Shown: positions 49,834-61,386, counted from the stretch's first letter. The stretch: DNA of 64,000 nt from Thozetella sp. PMI_491 (GCA_021432635.1 MU270112.1:1-64000), one strand, 5' to 3'. Notes: generated from the letters alone by a model not told the origin. A program made the numbers and translations.

Positions 49834-51072
49834 ATGATTCCACCTTGGGCCCCCTTCGCTCGGGACTTGGTCCATCCAGTCGCCTGCCTCTTTTTCCAAG
49901 CAGTGCTAACCGTGGCCGTCCTCTCGAACTCCACTCCATCGGCGCTCAGACTGCGCTTAGTGACCTTAGTTCCGCTGGCCTGCTGTCTGGCTGGAACTAT
50001 CTGGGGAGGTGGCAAGCTCCGCATGCCGTGGGCGGGCCTGGTCTGTGGCACCAGTGGCTTTTCTTTTCTTCACTATACCGATGTTGCATTGATTCGCGGG
50101 CCGGATTTCGCTCCGATCCCTCTTTATGGATCGAGGCGAGAGGTGGCTCGCCTGCGGCTGGGTCTCTCCGCGCTTACCGACTTCCGCAAAACCGGCACTA
50201 GGTTCCAAGTCAAGAATGTGCCGCCTTTCCCTCGCAATCAAGCTCCGTCCTCCCGTCAATTTCTCCAACGTACCGCTTACGCGGTGATACTACATGGCCT
50301 GGTCCTCGATCTCAGCTCCTTAACCGACCCTCCCAGTTCCGGCCCCGCCCCGTTCGCCTTGAGCAAGATTGCCTTGTTTGGAGGGGTGCTCGACGGAACC
50401 CTCACTGCCGAAGATCTAGTTTGTCGCATGGTGGGGACTACAGCCCATTGGGTCCTGACTTATTGTTACCTGCGGCTGTGCTACGACATTAGTGCCTTCG
50501 TCCTTGTGGCCTTGGGCGCGAGCCAGGTTTCCTCATGGAGGCCCATGTTCGGACCCGTGAGTCATATGAACACACTTCGAGGTTTCTGGGGTAGCACTTG
50601 GCACCAGCTGGTGCGAGATCCTTGTGGGCAGCCTGCCCGGTTTATCGCGACGGCAATGCTGAGTGACTCAGCCCGGCGACGAGGCTCGATGTTCAAGTAC
50701 TGCCGGCTTTTCCTGACCTTCGCACTGTCTGGTCTGATCCACATGGCTGCGGATGTCGCCGCTGGCGTTCCATGTAAGGAATCAGGAACGGTGGAGTTCT
50801 TTCTCTTGCAAGTCATTGGGATTATGGTGGAAGACATTGTAACCCAGCTTTGGGGGCTGCCACGAGCTGCGGGGCCCAAGATCCTTACAAGCCGATATCC
50901 CCTTCTAGGTTATGCATGGGTAGGATTCTGGCTCTTCTGGACGACTCCCATGTGGTTTTATCCTACTATCATCCATCATGATGGGTACCCCATCCTGCCG
51001 GTCTCTCTTCTGAGCACAATCGCCTGGTCGGCCGATCAAAGCAAGTTGTTCCTGGTCAAGGCCCTCAGGTGA
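49834..51072 (+). CDS. Wax-synthase-like membrane-bound acyltransferase
   Basis: Polytopic membrane O-acyltransferase (MBOAT/wax synthase-like), a family often acylating hydroxyls of fungal metabolites from acyl- or acetyl-CoA at the ER membrane. Single exon, 412 aa from Met at 49834 (MIPPWAPFARD). An in-frame ATG at 49720 would add 38 residues with no hydrophobic content, so the inner start is preferred. The hallmark RGFWGSTWHQLVR lies near residue 248, and the conserved His in SGLIHMAAD near residue 302 is the likely catalytic base. Several hydrophobic segments run along the protein, including the last (VGFWLFWTTPMWFY). It is transcribed opposite to the PKS group and is the last recognisable gene on this side. 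Acylation of the polyketide is an inference from position. Confidence 0.87.
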   Translation: MIPPWAPFARDLVHPVACLFFQAVLTVAVLSNSTPSALRLRLVTLVPLACCLAGTIWGGGKLRMPWAGLVCGTSGFSFLHYTDVALIRGPDFAPIPLYGSRREVARLRLGLSALTDFRKTGTRFQVKNVPPFPRNQAPSSRQFLQRTAYAVILHGLVLDLSSLTDPPSSGPAPFALSKIALFGGVLDGTLTAEDLVCRMVGTTAHWVLTYCYLRLCYDISAFVLVALGASQVSSWRPMFGPVSHMNTLRGFWGSTWHQLVRDPCGQPARFIATAMLSDSARRRGSMFKYCRLFLTFALSGLIHMAADVAAGVPCKESGTVEFFLLQVIGIMVEDIVTQLWGLPRAAGPKILTSRYPLLGYAWVGFWLFWTTPMWFYPTIIHHDGYPILPVSLLSTIAWSADQSKLFLVKALR

Positions 51073-54000
51073 ATTTCCTGTATCTGTAGCATCTACTACA
51101 TCCCTAGCATTTATTCCCGTCACTTGTTCCGGCCGGAAAGGGAATCGCCCTCTGGCGGGAATAAGTGCTAAGGGTTTGCTGAGATATATGTATGTTTTCT
51201 ACAGACTTATATCTATTTACACTAACATTTACCTTTTTTACACCCGAGACTTAAATCCAAAGCTTGAAAGATATGAATATTATTGTTTTACAATACTATT
51301 ACTCAGGAGGAGAAAGTAAAGCTGTTAATACCGCAGCCTCTCTTAGTTTGTCCGACCGTATCGAAACAAGTAACTTAGATAAGAAGCTAGGAGCTAGCGC
51401 GGCTAAACATCACGGCGTATAGTCCAATGTCAGAAGGGTAGCAGGCTAGGCAGAGATAAGCGAATCATGCGGCAAAAGGTTGAAGAATAAGTCGTGTGAT
51501 TTATTAAAAGCAGGATTCCACACTCTTATGCTTAGGCCTGCCGGTCTGGTGCTCGAACAACCTCCGGTCTACAGACGGGCCTAGAATGCAGTGGCAATTC
51601 TAGAAAGATATATAGTTATCTCAAATATTCCCCAAAGCTACATACTGCAGCCCAAGCGTTAAAACTCTGCTGAGCCAGGTATGGCAAGCAATTCCTCATT
51701 GACTCCAATTTTCCGTGGAAGGAACCACTTACAATAATAACGGGGTTTGCTAGATTTTAACGATCTTTTCGAAATATTGCTTAAACATTGGCTAGTAAAT
51801 GTAGGTTAATTACAATTGTCCCTGAACTCTTTAAAGGAAAGAACAAACGTTACATATTAGGGAGTTATAATACTCCGTAGCGGTCAATCAATACCTCAGA
51901 GGGTGAGAAGTTAGGGCTGGCTCAGACGCTTCTTAGGCCACGACATACCAAGTTATCGTTAAGCTTCATTTCCTTATAGACACACCACCCCACAAACAAG
52001 CGCGCACAAAACAACCCAAAAAAAACGGGAGGAGGCACTCAGCAGGAGCTGGGTGCAACACTTCATATGATTATGATGACCACCAAGTTCTGACCAAAAA
52101 AAGCAAAAAGACAAAGCCGTGGCTTTGTCTTCTAGGCCCAATCTGGTTGGCTTGGTTGCGCCCCCAATTGCTCAGTGGTCCCAGGCCACGATTTATATCC
52201 ACCATACGCACTCCTTTCGGACGAAAGACGGCGATGGGTACTTGTTTATTTCGTCCGCTGTTGCACCTTATCTCTACGATTATAAGATTTCCGGTCTTGT
52301 AAAAAGACGGCTCTGGGCGAGAATTGAGCTCGAGACTTGGGAACATGTTCCGGACCACTTGGTACACCTAGCCATACAGATGGAACCTATAACTACGTCA
52401 AGTGACGTTTGACGATAATCTTTGACAGACCCATCCTGCCGCATAAGAAGCCCTGAAAAGCAGGCTTCTAGGAAACTAACATATTGAGAAAATCAGCTCT
52501 AAGAATACTTATCAAGGCAGTCTAAAGGGTCTAGCGACTGTTTAGCGCAAATATAGCAGGCAGGATTAGCACGGTATGAAATTTATTTTATTTGCCTATA
52601 ACTACCCTGCTAGTACTGGCATCTTATTTAAAGTTAATCCTAGGGCTTACTTTAGCATTGTATCAGTTAATTAAAGAATATAGAAAAGCTAGCACATCTA
52701 GGCACTCTTACTAATTATACTACGTTTATACAGCCCTTAATAAGTGGATGATTCAGCGCTTCCCAGCCAATGCCCATGAGGACGGCATGCCCAGATATCG
52801 CGCGTCGTGCGGCGATAAAGGGCACGAGAAGATCACCCCTTTGCTGATAAATACAAATGCAATAACTACTGTAAATTTTGTTTATAGCGATTTCCTCATA
52901 GTTACGTGGGATCCACTGGGCCAAGTGCTGTAGTTGTCGCGCCGGCCTCTTCTCCTGTACGGAGTCGCCGAGTTGAGGCTCATCTAACGAGACGCATCTG
53001 CAGTCAGTATATTCATTGTACATTGACTAAGGAGAGGCTGATGGGCTGCTTAGCTGTCTTCTATGGGTAGCGAGCTCCGGGGCTCAGGCCGCATAACGAG
53101 TAGCCGAGCATGCATTAAAAAGGGCGAAATTGACCAGCTGGCTGTAAGCATGGCTAGTATGCAGCATTACTAGCGAGTCAGCTCCTCTCAGCCGGCCGGC
53201 CAGTAAGCCAGCGACTCAATGTGGTATTTCTTTTTGCCGAAGGAGGAGGGAGCATAGGACATAGCTCCCACCCTTCTCCCGCCACCCTCTCCTTGTTGCT
53301 ACGCTGTCCAAATGTGTGGCTACAGCCGGCTTCGTAGCAAAGACAGTCCAAACTACCCGGCTCCTACTCTGTATTACCAATAATGGCAATAGGCACAAAA
53401 GACTGCTGGGATTTGCGCAGGGGCAGGGAAAATCGCCTGCACTGCTATACGACTACTTTCGTGAGACCTTGGGGCAGACTAATGCCTACAAGCCGCAGAC
53501 TCCCAAAACAAATGTTGGGGGCGAACCTCATCTGGGGGGGTGTCGACTCCCTTGCAACAGGAAGAATGACGGAGGGATGCAAGGGCCTCCCTTATATGCA
53601 GTCTAATAGAAAACTGACATGGCCAGAAATGACCCGCCGTGGGCGAACCTGCCTCGGACCATTCATGCGACAACTACAGATGTGCTAGTACTTCTCTGCC
53701 TGTATATGCCACACTCGTCCCGAACACCAACAACACTATCCTTCTTTTGTATTCCCAATCGATCATCGCGCAGCCATGGGTTAATAGTCGCTGTCTAGGG
53801 TTACATCCCGGCAGCCACGGTCGCCCGCTCACCAGCGAAAAAAAAAAGAAAAAAGCAAAGAAGGCGTCGTTCCGCGATCCGCGGGCTTCATTCCAGTATT
53901 CGAGGCTTGGCATCGCAAATAAGCCTGCCTCGCCAACCGCTCCCCGCTTCCTTCTCACCGGCTTACTTCCTTGATTTCTCATTCTGTGTACAGCACAAGC

Positions 54001-54127
54001 TCGTATACTAGCCCTCGTAAGCCCCCCTTCCTTAATCCTCTGCTCTCTCCCTCTCTATCTGCCCCTGCCCCGCTCTCTATACCTTCAACTCGCGACGAAA
54101 TATCTAACCGTCTATATACCGGGCTAC
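51073..54127. other. Gene-poor region, nothing firmly recognised
   Basis: Balanced to moderately AT-rich sequence with short frames on both strands. None has recognisable motifs. A GGCCGGCC-centred palindromic stretch lies near 53190-53205. An A-rich tract (poly-A with Gs) lies at 53838-53860. Confidence 0.4.
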
Positions 54128-54792
54128 TTGATCCCGGAGATACCGGGCTCTCCGACGACTGATCCAGAGCGGCATGCCCCTGCTACTAATTGCACTGCGC
54201 TAGACATAAAGGATATCAGCACGGCTGTACGCCACTTATACACTCGGTACGGCCGTGCCTGGTCGATATGGCTTGGTACATTTGTCGACAGTGACATCAG
54301 ACCGCTCCCCGAGGACAACGCCTATAGCCAGTCCTGTTGGCTCAGCTCATACACATGGCCCCCGTTAGCATTACCAGGCACCGAAACAACACATCCGGAT
54401 GGCATTATTGTCTTTCTCCAAAAGCGCTGACCTGCACTGGCAACTTCTTGATATCCCTCGCCCAGTAGCACTAGCAATCAGGCTCCATTAGGATACCTTC
54501 TAGGCTGGACAAGCAGCGTGTTTGACGACCCGGTTGATCTCGCCACAGTCCTCACACACATCGACCTGACACGATTCTAGGGCGGTGCCCCAGTAGAAGA
54601 CGATGATATCAACTAGGCTGTCGAGTCTCTCGATCTAGCCCCGACGATCTCCGGTCCACTAGCGATTGCTGCAGCATCGCTTGTCATAGGTAGGGTCTCG
54701 ATAGGCCAAGATAACATCGGCTGGTTTGCGGAGGAGGAGTTTCTCGACCTGAGCATCGGGCAGACTGCGAAGGTTATGCGAGGCGAACTATA
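54128..54792 (+). pseudogene. Unrecognised decayed coding region
   Basis: One plus-strand reading frame holds coding-like sequence over about 660 bp, interrupted several times. It begins near PEIPGSPTTDPERHAPATN, continues with YTRYGRAWSIWLGTFVD and GYLLGWTSSVFDDPVDLA, and ends with GQDNIGWFAEEEFLDLS and KVMRGEL. Staying in one frame across the interruptions suggests substitution decay, such as C-to-T change, rather than indels. I do not recognise the family and cannot say whether it was a host gene or part of an element. Confidence 0.45.
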
Positions 54793-56748
54793 AGCATGAT
54801 ATACGGATTCTCGCTTATATATACTTAAGCCTAGCAACAGTATTCTACGTAGTGACCAAGTATTACTTACCTTCGCTTAGCTATTCTCAATGTATTAGTA
54901 GCTGCTTGCTCTATTGAAACTGAGGCTGCGGTTGACCCTTATAACTTTTACCCATCTTCGCTTACTTTAGAACCTCCAGCAGCAATGCGGTCCTTCGGCT
55001 TCTGATGGTAAATATTAGCAACTTGCTCCTTGATCATAAATACCATGCTGCCAGGTGGTTTCACCGGCGCTTGGTTTGCTGCACGACTGCCGCTGGGTTG
55101 TCGCGAGGTGGCCGTCCCACTCATTTGGTTTACTCACTCTAATAATACCATAGACTAGTTAAGCAGTATGACTTAGTGGTTAAACTACATTTTAGAGATC
55201 ATATCACAGACACGAAAGTTAGTTGAGTAGCATTCTTCCAGTCCAGCACGTCAAGAACAAGCCGGGTATATATCTACGATATTAACCCGCCAAGCACCGC
55301 GGATCTGTAACCAACCGCCGTAACGTCATTGTCATTCTCTGCGGGCAAGTGCGGGCGGACCGGTGTCCACGACTCCCTGGATTCCTGCGACGCCTGCGTC
55401 CTGGCGAGCAGACTGAGCCCGGCTTCCAACGACTCTGCAATCTCTACGACAGGCCAACGTAGCCGACCTTCCGCGACGGGCTGCGGATCATCGACCCCCT
55501 CAACCATGACTGATGGAGCCTGAACACGGTGGCTGTCGTGCAGTGGGCGTGGGGCCGGGCAAGCACAGCTCCCTTTTCATTGCTTAGAATGACGTAGAAG
55601 GTTATAAGAAACTGGGTATGCAGGAACCTTATGACCTACTCTGCTATCATAGAATACTCTGTTTATTTTGGTGGTTAGCAGCGGGGGCAACTGTTATTGG
55701 TATAGTAAACTGGACGGTCTCTCTAGAATGACACACATCGAACCAGCGCGTAGAGTTTGGACGCAGTGAACATATATCCCTAGGGTTATTGTTGCTACCA
55801 TAGAACGAAGAACATCCCTGACCCACGTTGGGCCATGCGTAATCGGGTATTCCGGAACAGTTGTCGACGAAAAGGAATGCCGCAACATCGGTACGCTTTG
55901 CAACGAGCCTCTACCAAGAAAACCTTAGGAGCGTCATTTAGCTGGTATAATATTCGGTACCCAAGATCGAAGGTATTGGTCTTCCGCCGACGAAGTGAGA
56001 CTTCTAATTACCTCATTTTCGTTGACTTTGACTGGCTTGATATCGTTGGTCAGAGGCCTAAGGCTAACTTAGCATAGGCACTAAGCCCTAACCTTAGAAA
56101 GACAATGCCCGCTGTGGATCCGAAACCAACATACCAGCATGGCCGTGAGTACTCCGTTGCGAGCTTACACCTAGAGTGAGACGGTATTTCGGTTCGTTTT
56201 ACAGTTATCGTGAAAATGTTGATTGCTTGCCATCGGAGCTGCTTCGAAGTTGTCTTCACAGGGTAAACGGGCTATTCAGCCTATTCTAAACTAAGTAAGT
56301 GTCTTTTTCTCGGAAAGTCTACGGTGGAACCGTAACCAGTTACGGATTCCTCCCACCCGACTCAGTCTCAACAGGTCAGCGAATGGTAGGGGCAATGCCG
56401 CTTCTTCCAAGACAATAGCTTCGGATAATTCGCTCCCCGGCCCCTTGCCGCATTGGCATATAACTATGCGGCGCTCCGGCGTCAGCAATCCAGCCATGTG
56501 GTCATACTAGCCAGGGCCTGCGCTCATTACTTCCTTCCTTTACACCAAGGAGCCAGGGGATTCCCATACCACAGATCCCGTCAAGGGTTACACAGACCAG
56601 TACCATGCGGGATTGAACAATATATCAGTGTCGGATGACTTCATCCCAGAGCGAAGTGGAGTCACCACGAGAATAGTTCGGCGCGAGGTATTACTTCTAC
56701 TCTCATTCTATTAGCTAAAAGTAAAGCAGTGGGTGGAAATATTTATAA
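54793..56748. other. Gene-poor region with small unassigned frames
   Basis: On the minus strand at about 55122-54950 a 57-codon frame begins MSGTATSRQPSGSR and ends ...GGSKVSEDG; a longer Ser/Arg-rich frame lies at 55507-55274. Another minus-strand stretch near 56497-56291 starts MAGLLTPERR. None shows recognisable domains or splice partners. They may be relics. Confidence 0.35.
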
Positions 56749-57234
56749 TTATTGAATTTGCGTTATAGCTGTTAAAACATAACTGTTAGAGGCAATAGAC
56801 TTACTTCTCCATAGCTCCATTCCTTGATCAGCATCAACCGCATCTATACCGCCAATACCAGGCCGATCTATAGCTAAGACCAAGACCCTATGTCTATAAG
56901 CATAGTTGTCTTGTGCAATATGAAGTAATCGTGATCCTAGTAAGGGACCGAAGAAGAGGAAGACATTCTCTTGCTCGCCATGATATCCATAGTCGGCAAA
57001 CTTGACGCGGAATGCGGTATTGGGATGTATTGGCAAATAAATTATTCTGTTAAAGCGAGGGTCTTTAATAGAATCTAGCGTAGATGATATGATGCGCGAT
57101 ATCTGCAGATACTTGTACTTGGGGTTAAAAAAGATGTTCATACCGAGGTCGTGCCAGGGACAAAAGTTTTTTCGGCTGGTTAAATAGGCAGATTGCCTGA
57201 GCACGGTAGCCCGGAGCTTTTCGGCGTATGTCAT
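56749..57234 (-). pseudogene. Truncated alpha/beta-hydrolase gene
   Basis: A 161-codon frame keeps only the N-terminal part of an alpha/beta-hydrolase fold. It shows YGYHGEQENVFLFFGPLLGS, corresponding to the oxyanion HGxxGS strand region where the usual His-Gly is replaced, and VLVLAIDRPGIGG, the family's ADRPGxG strand. The nucleophile elbow, catalytic acid and His are absent, and the sequence becomes AT-rich downstream. The frame opens MTYAEKLRATVLRQ without a signal peptide. Probably a gene relic eroded by point mutation and truncation; an unusual short protein is less likely. Confidence 0.55.
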
Positions 57235-57955
57235 CCGGATAGCTGCCGCGCTGTCTGTAGGTCCATCGCCCCGCCACCTCCCGTCTCTAGTCCCCTACTC
57301 AAGACTCCGGCCATAGAGGCTCTTCAACATGTTCGAATAAAAGTTATATATTTAAATATAAATATATAGTATAGCAGGAGGTAATCAACAACACTCACTC
57401 CACCACATCCTTGTAGTCAATGTATTAGTCCTTTACTTAATTAATATATAACACTTTCTGACAGTGCCTGGGTAGCCATCTCTACAAACAAGCCATCAAA
57501 GCCCGAGGTATAAGCCATTATTGGGGACTTGCGCCGATGGAATTGCAACGTAATACTAAAGTAGCGCTTATTATAATAATTTATTTATTTATACGTTGTC
57601 CTGATACTTACCTAAAGTAAACTGTACTGTTGTCTTAGGGCTATGTTATCACATATTTGATAATATCTCCTGCTATATTAAAGATAGATAAGTTTTTAAA
57701 TTTGCAATTTACTACTTTATACAAAGGACATATCGCTACCTACCTCTATTCGTCCGAGATAAGGAAGCTACTCAGCTCTTCCTGGGATCCCTTTAAAAAA
57801 TCTACCTGGCTGTCGATATCTTTTTGGTCGATACCTGGATCGATATGAGAAAGATAGGATAAGGCAAAGAGTATAAGGACATTAAAAGAGGAAAGAGAAA
57901 TAACGTCGGCTAAAGTAAAGGGGAGGTGTTCCGCTTTCCACATATTAGCGATCAG
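57235..57955. other. AT-rich spacer, no recognised feature
   Basis: AT-rich with a few short frames. Nothing supported. Confidence 0.4.
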
Positions 57956-59130
57956 CTACTCCTTCCCACTTAAACTGACGGGGAGATGGCTCTCCCCATG
58001 TTAAATCCCACATACAGATACGTGTTGATGGCGCCGAGAAGGATGATGAGACACCCAAAGTCCGATGGCATGTAGTAGCAAATAGGATTTTGCGGCCATA
58101 AATATATTCTTTATTGTGAAAATAGCCAAGGGACGTTTGAATTGCCAGACATATCATCATTATACTCCTAAGAACGATATGCGCCTCGATTTTCTGAACT
58201 TGTATAAGCAAGATATTAGCTATGGCTTCATATTCACGCCCTGGGACTGTACCGGGTGTTTAATAACCCTAGGATTCCGAGAATGAATCCGGCTAGGCAG
58301 AGAAGCGAGGCAATGCTCTGCAGTACCACTTGCGCTTGAAAAGATCTTTCGAGGTAGCTTCGAGCGGTAATAGTCGCCGCAGGATAAAGTACCATTTTAG
58401 CAAGCGCAAAGATGGCCCCGTGCATAGGAAACACCCAAGAACTTGACAAATCGGCAACGATTTGGACCGGACTAATGTCTGCTTTGGAATATTCTCGGTC
58501 GGAGAAGTCAATCATGGGAGGTTTGGGCAAGCCATTTTTGAGCTGCGCTGGTGTCCCCGCATCTAAGATAAAATGACCAGAAAATCTGTGTTGCGGAAGC
58601 TTTGCCCTCGCCGACAGGCCGTGAACAGTATCATGGGAGTTGGTAGCCCGAATGAAAGGTTGAACACCCGTTTCTTTGTTGATGGAAAGCCACGTATCAC
58701 AACTATAGCATATCAGGCTTGCCTCAAACCAATGACTATCATTAATAGCTAGATTGGTTACTGATAAGTTGGGCAGCTTATCGAAAGGCCGAGGCTCGAT
58801 GTGCCCCTGCAGTCAGGTTAGTCAAGAATCGCAGCCATGGAGACATGAGTACCGAAACCTGGCATACCTCCCATGGCGAGGACTAAGGATTGGAGCTATA
58901 TAACATTCAGCATTCTAAATTCATCACATACTAGTTTGAGACCTTCTCAGAATGGTTTTCTCCCCGAAACTGTACGAACATTAGAGCCCCGAACATGCTG
59001 TTCCCAAGGCCCACTGCGGTCCGGCCACTGCTGGAGAACATCTGATTGTCAAAGGTCAATAGAAAATCAGTCGATTCTGTCGTTGTATTATACCACAGAT
59101 CAAACGAAATGCAAAGAAGAATTGGGATGT
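57956..59130 (-). pseudogene. Decayed DOMON-cytochrome b561 (iron-reductase-domain) gene
   Basis: Reading down the minus strand gives the parts of a fungal secreted-cytochrome/b561 membrane protein in order. A DOMON-like domain is recognisable near 59090-58950 (FDLWYNTT, SSSGRTAVGLGNSMFGALMF). The linker near 58800-58690 carries a Cys-x-x-Cys-x-Trp motif. The b561 helices run near 58440-58250 (MHGAIFALAKMVLYPAATIT, LCLAGFILGILGLL) and 58160-57965 (MMICLAIQTSLGYFHNKEY, then LIILLGAINTYLYVGFNMG). Heme-type His residues remain in the MHG and FHN segments. Some interruptions may be introns, for example near 58930-58810, but frame changes near 58245 and 58050 have no fitting splice sites. In living relatives such proteins are predicted to move electrons across membranes. 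Confidence 0.6.
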
Positions 59131-59451
59131 GAATGTTCCTTTGCAGTGCCGTGAAGCCGGGTTCGGCTGTTGCTCCTTGGGTGACAAGTCAAAGCCATTG
59201 TCAAAAGTTCAACGACCTCAAGAAAATCATGATTGCAAAATTCTTCAGCAGAGAGCACGTAGGATGATGAAGCAATACCTCATATGAAGGTACGTAGAAC
59301 AGTGTCCAGGCAGAAGTGCTACAACGCCTAGCAGAACAGGCCCGGCCGCCACCACGCAAAGCCATACATATTTATCATCCGTCAAATCCCCAGACCCTAG
59401 CGCTAGCGCGCGGCAAGGGCATCGCTAACGGGGTCTCGCGCTGCCCACCGC
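59131..59451. other. Short intergenic stretch
   Basis: Sequence between the decayed cytochrome gene and the small secreted protein gene. Nothing recognised. Confidence 0.4.
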
Positions 59452-59807
59452 TTACGGGTCGCATGGGTCGCTGACATGAATGCAAAGCGGCCCACCGTTG
59501 TCCGGAAGACTCTCACAGCAGGCTTTATAGCCATCCAGGGACACCGGGCCGCAAAACTAGTGAGGATTATGTTAGACGAACTATTCAAATATAGCCAATA
59601 TCATAGGGAACAATCGAGATGAGCTCGGGGTACACGTACGCCGTCTCCATCGATCGCCACGCCGGCCTGGCCACAGCATGTTTGCGTGTCCGGGAATCCG
59701 TTGCTGTCAGGACGGTTCTGGCACTGGCACCGCCAGGTACACTGAACGGCTTGCGTTGTTGCCGATAGAAAGACGACGGCGAGAGCGGCGATAGTCTTCG
59801 CCTGCAT
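59452..59807 (-). CDS. Small cysteine-rich secreted protein (effector-like), two exons
   Basis: Proposed 90-aa precursor: exon 1 59807-59640, intron 59639-59557 (83 bp, GTACGT donor, CTAAC branch site, CACTAG acceptor), exon 2 59556-59452, phase 0. The first 20 residues (MQAKTIAALAVVFL...) are a clear signal peptide. The mature ~70 residues carry ten cysteines, among them CTWRCQC, TCCG, CGPVSLDGYKACC and a final LCIHVSDPC. Without splicing, exon 1 would run on to an unrelated 68-codon tail. The splice adds five of the ten cysteines in frame, which is the main support for it. An even, high cysteine count in a small secreted protein fits an effector or antimicrobial-type protein, but I recognise no family. 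A TATATAAG box lies 124 bases upstream. The gene sits 1.2 kb from an AT-rich repeat block. Confidence 0.78.
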
Positions 59808-59930
59808 AATGCAAGGCTGTATGAAAGATGATGTGAATAGATGAGTGGATTCTTTGTTGTGTAAGAGAGTGTCGCTAAGTTATTATGACGGAGGAAAGTA
59901 GCACACTCGAACTCGGGAGTCCTCGGTGGC

Positions 59931-59938
59931 TTATATAT
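59931..59938 (-). promoter_or_regulatory. TATATAAG box upstream of the cysteine-rich protein gene
   Basis: TATATAAG on the minus strand, about 124 bases before the start codon at 59807, leaving room for a leader of roughly 90 bases. Confidence 0.5.
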
Positions 59939-61017
59939 CTGGACACATGGGTTGTTGCGAATAATGCTACCTCTTTGGAACTTGAGCAATTTTCTTGTGC
60001 TTTTAAGTAAGCGGCACATGAAACCAGGGAAATAGTCCAGCTGACACTAGTTTAATAGACTTGTTTTTCATGGTTCTTGGGATCTGCGGCTTTTGTTTAA
60101 CCGATGAGGCGAAGCTCTCAGTCGGGTTACAATTCATTCGAGCAGATTACGGATCGTCTACCCAATCTATGACTGACTATTGGTTCAGGTGGATGCCGGC
60201 CAGAGAGTGCATTGCAGGCTGGATACTACTTTCCAGGTTGCAAAGGAAGTACGATAGGCCAATACGGCGCGGAAGGAGGGGACAACATGGATCATGAGGT
60301 CTATTTATTGGTGTTCCAAACATCGCTTAAATGTTCTTTAACTAGTTTCCTGACGTCTCACGCATAAAAGCGGCGGTGCTAGGTCACAAAATCCTTCCCA
60401 GGAGCAAGATGCACTGGAGTCTTTTTATTGCGGCACAATAAATATGACGTTGTTGGCTCTTTCCAGGGTCAGGCTCTTGCCTTAGTCTGGCTTCCCCTTC
60501 CCCCCAAATTTATCTCAATCGACGCGATGTCGACTTTGCATTTAACCTCTTGCTCTGCTACCTTGCGAAAGCACTTGCGTTTCGTGTTGTCTTACTTGGT
60601 ATGTCTCAAAGGGGGTAGCACATATATTAGTCACCAGAAGGCCAGCTGAGGTGCGCTACCAACTCCACAGTATGTGAAAAGTGTGCCAGCAGGTTTTGAG
60701 ACTGGCTATTTGCTAGCGCACAATAGAACCCATAACTCCCTAACTACGCTTGTATTGCATTGTGTAGGAAGCGGTAGTGGTCTGTAATAGTACGGCGTAG
60801 TGGTTGCGCAGTTTGCTCTTGCTGATTGTGGCTGCATATGCCTAGACTTGTGTGTTACAAGCAAAACCTCAGCCCCAGCCCCACGGCTACTAAGGAGCCC
60901 TGGCACGTACAGTCTTCTTGCCTTTAAATGTTAGCTTATTACTAATAAGTGGGTTTCACCAGGGGGTGCTAGTTGGCTCTAGAGCCTTTTAGAAATATAC
61001 CCTATTAGTAATTTCCC
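59939..61017. other. Intergenic region, no supported gene
   Basis: Balanced composition that turns AT-rich after 60.9 kb. Open frames at 60061-60297 and 60428-60649 lack recognisable content. Confidence 0.4.
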
Positions 61018-61255
61018 GACGAGCTGTAGTAGAGCTCGTAGAAAATTAGCCCGTGCGACGCTAAAATCCATAAAAACAGGGGGTAGAGCTCGTAGAAAAA
61101 AGGGGGGTAGAGCTTATAGACTTCCTATTTAAAAAACACTCTTAAAAATATAAGAGATAGAAAGGATAAAAATAAGCTTAAATATTAAATTCTAAGCTTT
61201 TAAGAATTTTCTAGATTTAAATCTATATAAGAGAAATCTTAGAGTTACTTTATCT
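61018..61255. repeat. Dispersed repeat, copy B (shared with 6.34 kb)
   Basis: Matches 6343-6545 in the same orientation but retains more G and C (for example AGCTCGTAGAAAATTAG and two GGGG-TAGAGCT blocks), so it is the better preserved copy. Both copies stand at the left edge of an AT-rich block. The family is unknown. Confidence 0.55.
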
Positions 61256-61292
61256 TACTAAGGCCTGTATAAGTGGGGGGGGGCCCATAGGA

Positions 61293-61386
61293 TCACGGGA
61301 CCCGTGATTTTAATTTTCTCACGGGGCCCGTGGATATTACATAAGCGTGGACCCTAACCCTGGGATCCCCCATATGGGGGGGGGTT
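61293..61386. repeat. Cluster of short perfect palindromes
   Basis: Within about 95 bp lie ATCACGGGACCCGTGAT-like, CACGGGGCCCGTG-like and CCCCCATATGGGGG palindromes, with homopolymeric G runs beside them. ACCCTAACCC, a telomere-like motif, lies between the second and third. The cluster is just upstream of the MULE transposase frame and may be part of that element's end. Confidence 0.6.

Noticed and set aside
52119-52412. Possible 97-codon gene
   Set aside because: No recognisable domain, no splice partners, and overlapping frames of similar length on the other strand.
59601-59807. Unspliced 68-codon secreted peptide
   Set aside because: Its last 12 residues lie in the intron; splicing adds a second cysteine-rich exon with matching phase, a better explanation.
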